DNA from: Bacteroidaceae bacterium
Lineage (GTDB): Bacteria > Bacteroidota > Bacteroidia > Bacteroidales > Bacteroidaceae
Reading direction: 5' to 3'
Length of the DNA: 64,000 bases
Assembly (NCBI GenBank): GCA_017520935.1
Contig: JAFXEF010000008.1
Location: forward strand, 25,915 to 89,914
Part shown: in pieces, positions 61,683 to 64,000 of the stretch
Position numbering within the stretch: the first letter of the stretch is position 1
Layout: every line of letters starts with the position of its first letter
Made by a program: the position numbers and the translations under genes
The notes under the pieces: model-generated
The model's input: only the letters and a program-made list of their open reading frames with translations
Told to the model about the DNA's origin: nothing
Databases searched by the model: none

Positions 61683-63077
61683 ATGAAAAAGCAAAAGAGA
61701 GGTCAGTATCTGATTGTTGCCGCATTGCTGCTTCTGGCAGGTGGCTTCATCACCTATCGTGCAATGCTTACAGTGCCCTCCGGGGAGTTGGCTCCCGAGG
61801 CACGTGTGTCAGCAATCCTGGAAGAGGGTGGCTGCATCAGCTGCCACAGTGCGAACCCCAAGGTTCCGTTCTATGCCCATATCCCCGTAGCGGGCGATAT
61901 GGTGATGAAAGACATCGAGGAAGGCTATCGTGCCTATGACATCGAGGGCGCTATGGCAAAGCTGAAAGAGGGCGCCACACCCAACCCTGTCGATGTGGCC
62001 AAGATAGAAAAGGTGGCAATGGACAAGCGCATGCCGATGGCCAAGTACTACCTCGTGCACTGGGGTAGCCAGATGACCGACGCGAAGGCAGCCGTGATAG
62101 CCTCGTGGGCCCGCGACTACCGCATGGCCTACTACGCTGACGGCCTCACCGGTGAGCGTGCAGGCGAACCCGTACGCCCCATCATGGCAACCCCCGACGT
62201 AGACCAGCGTAAGGTGGCGCTCGGTTACAACCTCTATCACGACACACGCCTCTCTGTCGACAACACCGTGTCGTGTGCCACATGTCATGGCCTCAACACC
62301 GGTGGTGTGGACAACCTCCAGTACTCAAAGGGCGTAGCAGGCAACATGGGCGGAGTCAATGCTCCCACTACATACAATGCCGTATACAACTTCGTGCAGT
62401 TCTGGGATGGCCGTGCCAAGACCCTTGCCGAGCAGGCTGCCGGTCCTCCCCTCAACCCCGTGGAGATGGCCTCTACCTCATTCGACGAGATCATAGCCAA
62501 GCTCGCTGAGGACAAGCAGTATGTAGAGGAGTTCGCAGCCCTCTACGCCGACGGCATCACCGAGGCCAACATCACCGATGCCATTGAGGAGTTTGAGCGC
62601 ACGCTGGTCACCCCCAACTCCAAGTTCGACCAATGGCTGCGGGGCGATAGCGAAGCGCTCACTGCCGACGAGCTGCATGGCTACGAGCTGTTCAAGGCCA
62701 ACAGCTGCGCCACCTGCCATGTGGGCGCCAACCTCGGTGGCGAGTCATACGAACTCATGGGACTGCGCCAACACTACTTCGAGGCACGCGGCACCGAGCT
62801 CACCGAGGAGGACAACGGCCGCTTCAAGCAGACTCAGGACGAGCGCGACCGTCACCGCTTCAAGGTGCCCGGCCTGCGCAACATCGAACTCACCTGGCCC
62901 TACTATCACGACGGCACCCGTGCCACCATGGAAGAGGCTGTACGTGACATGGCACTCTACCAATGCGATGAGACGCTCGACGATGCCGAGGTAGCATCTA
63001 TCGTAGCCTTCCTGCGTACCCTTACCGGTGAGTACCAGGGCCAGAAGCTCACCTCCGACAATAAGAGCCAGTTCTGA
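61683..63077 (+). CDS. Tri-haem cytochrome c peroxidase-like protein
   Basis: The 464 residues have a signal anchor (about 8-28). An N-terminal haem-binding domain carries CISCH (51-55). A di-haem peroxidase domain carries CATCH (198-202) and CATCH (342-346), with SKGVAGNMGGVNAPTTYNAV and FKVPGLRNIELTWPYYHDG. The di-haem part would reduce hydrogen peroxide in the periplasm; the extra haem may deliver electrons. ATG 61683 is chosen over 61605, which overlaps ccsA and lacks the signal sequence at its start. Confidence 0.92.
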   Translation: MKKQKRGQYLIVAALLLLAGGFITYRAMLTVPSGELAPEARVSAILEEGGCISCHSANPKVPFYAHIPVAGDMVMKDIEEGYRAYDIEGAMAKLKEGATPNPVDVAKIEKVAMDKRMPMAKYYLVHWGSQMTDAKAAVIASWARDYRMAYYADGLTGERAGEPVRPIMATPDVDQRKVALGYNLYHDTRLSVDNTVSCATCHGLNTGGVDNLQYSKGVAGNMGGVNAPTTYNAVYNFVQFWDGRAKTLAEQAAGPPLNPVEMASTSFDEIIAKLAEDKQYVEEFAALYADGITEANITDAIEEFERTLVTPNSKFDQWLRGDSEALTADELHGYELFKANSCATCHVGANLGGESYELMGLRQHYFEARGTELTEEDNGRFKQTQDERDRHRFKVPGLRNIELTWPYYHDGTRATMEEAVRDMALYQCDETLDDAEVASIVAFLRTLTGEYQGQKLTSDNKSQF

Positions 63078-63568
63078 ATTTACCGCTAATAGGTATTTGA
63101 AGAACTTACGGATTGCTCATCGTCGCTATATCTCGTCGAACAGGTGCTACTAAATGTAGTCGGCCCGGCTGATGACGCGGATGTTGCTGATGACCACAGA
63201 TTTTATATTGATCACGGAACACACGGAGCACGCTGATTAACACTGATAATAATTAATCCGTACAATCGGTGTCATTCGTGTGCTCCGTGGTTTCTACACT
63301 CGCTACGTCTTTCAACTTTCAACTGTCATAACTTGAGCCTTGGCTTGTCGCAACTTAAGACCGCGCCTGCCCTAACTTACGCTTCGCATGGGGCTCAGGT
63401 GGCTGTCCACCGACTTTGATATTCACGTTGTCCATCGATTGACACTGCAAAGATACGACATCCTTTCCAGGCATTGCGACTTACTGATGACACGGACTCT
63501 ACCGCTAACCGCTGATTGCTTTTGTCCACGGAACACGCGGATATCCTATATCCTCTTTACAAGGCGCT
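63078..63568. other. Leader-side region of the CRISPR array with inverted repeat
   Basis: No large gene is present. An imperfect inverted repeat (arms 63222-63247 and 63265-63290, core CACGGAGCAC/GTGCTCCGTG) lies here. A minus-strand box TATCTTTG (63455-63448) stands before a 26-codon frame (63435-63355). No cas gene or clear tracrRNA was identified. Confidence 0.5.
63355..63435 (-). CDS. Possible 26-residue peptide with its own promoter
   Basis: The frame reads MDNVNIKVGGQPPEPHAKRK and ends LGQARS. Its -7 box TATCTTTG (63455-63448) is 12 bp upstream of the ATG. There is no relative I can name. It may be a repeat fragment rather than a gene. Confidence 0.25.
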   Translation of the reverse strand: MDNVNIKVGGQPPEPHAKRKLGQARS

Positions 63569-64000
63569 GTTGTGAATTGCTTTCAAATTAGTATCTTTGC
63601 AAGATAGAAGACAATGTTCACACAACTTCATGCTTCTCTCCGCTTGTTGTGAATTGCTTTCAAATTAGTATCTTTGCAAGATAGAAGACAATTCGCACGA
63701 ATAGACGGCTGCTACCTTCTCGGTTGTGAATTGCTTTCAAATTAGTATCTTTGCAAGATAGAAGACAATACCGCCCCCTACGCCCCGAGCGACATTGTAG
63801 TTGTGAATTGCTTTCAAATTAGTATCTTTGCAAGATAGAAGACAATAGGTTTCAACTACTCGGCCATAAGCGGGTCGTTGTGAATTGCTTTCAAATTAGT
63901 ATCTTTGCAAGATAGAAGACAATACCGCCCCCTACGCCCCGAGCGACATTGTAGTTGTGAATTGCTTTCAAATTAGTATCTTTGCAAGATAGAAGACAAT
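63569..64000 (+). CRISPR. CRISPR array, 47-bp repeats, six repeats seen, truncated by window edge
   Basis: Repeats start at 63569, 63646, 63723, 63800, 63877 and 63954; all six are identical. They begin GTTGTGAATTGCTTTCAAAT and end AAGATAGAAGACAAT. The five spacers are all exactly 30 bp. Spacer 3 (63770-63799) and spacer 5 (63924-63953) are identical. Repeat length and start resemble Cas9-associated type II-C arrays of Bacteroides. The repeat holds TTG-N19-TATCTTTG, a full promoter by Bacteroidetes rules, so each repeat may start a crRNA. No cas genes are within the window; they would be to the right. Confidence 0.97.

Noticed and set aside
63446..63456. tracrRNA anti-repeat candidate
   Set aside because: Only 11 bases match and they coincide with a common promoter box, so the match may be chance; kept only as a check.
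63569..64000. Type VI (Cas13b) array
   Set aside because: Those Bacteroidetes arrays usually have 36-bp repeats; 47-bp repeats with 30-bp spacers fit Cas9 type II-C better.

Overview
The window is chromosomal DNA of a Bacteroidetes bacterium, most likely order Bacteroidales and close to Prevotellaceae. The grounds are SusC/SusD-type loci, DUF4249, DUF4843 and PKD-like lipoproteins, an RprX/RprY two-component pair, a PorD-like type IX secretion protein, C10 peptidases, and promoters that repeatedly match the Bacteroidetes consensus (-33 TTTG, about 20 bp, -7 TAnnTTTG). No rRNA or tRNA gene was seen. Species cannot be assigned from sequence reading alone.

Layout. 1-5.3 kb (minus): DUF4249 lipoprotein (cut by the window edge), its TonB-dependent receptor, and DsbD. 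5.5-16.4 kb (plus): a secreted alpha/beta hydrolase, then a SusC/SusD-DUF4843-PKD-like outer-membrane uptake locus. 16.7-19 kb: RprX/RprY. 19-38 kb (minus): histidine biosynthesis genes in the order hisG, hisDC, hisB, hisH, hisA, hisF, hisIE, broken into three groups by unrelated insertions. These are an alpha-fucosidase/large secreted protein/small peptide cluster, a split ChrA transporter, and a decayed PD-(D/E)XK nuclease plus RhuM remnant. 37.8-40.8 kb (minus): nfo, pyrF, prfA. 41.3-48.7 kb: porD-like, recN, C10 peptidase, HU-family protein, rlmB, and a TPR protein with a degenerate protease domain. 48.8-53.5 kb (minus): gdhA, two copies of a small-RNA cassette, then rlmI-like, 3'-5' exonuclease and DUF5063. 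53.8-63.1 kb (plus): ftsK-lolA-trxB, an ABC-F protein, and a cytochrome c module (ResB, CcsA, tri-haem peroxidase). 63.6-64.0 kb: a CRISPR array with 47-bp repeats running off the right edge, with no cas gene in view.

How it works together. The his genes make the full route from PRPP and ATP to L-histidinol and histidine, and they show several layers of control or disturbance. A 15-codon histidine-rich leader peptide and mutually exclusive RNA hairpins precede hisG (a classical attenuator). hisD and hisC are fused through a repeat-derived linker. hisH is split by a heptanucleotide repeat whose copy number would switch the frame. hisB and hisA have their own promoters.

The other theme is repeats. 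Two families of interspersed repeats carry promoters aimed at the adjacent gene. Inverted-repeat doublets sit exactly in the gaps between co-directional genes. Short GA-rich repeat families have entered intergenic spaces and protein linkers. The CRISPR repeat itself contains a TATCTTTG promoter box. Coordinates were read by eye. Start codons were chosen from signal peptides, promoter boxes and family alignments recalled from knowledge, not from searches.
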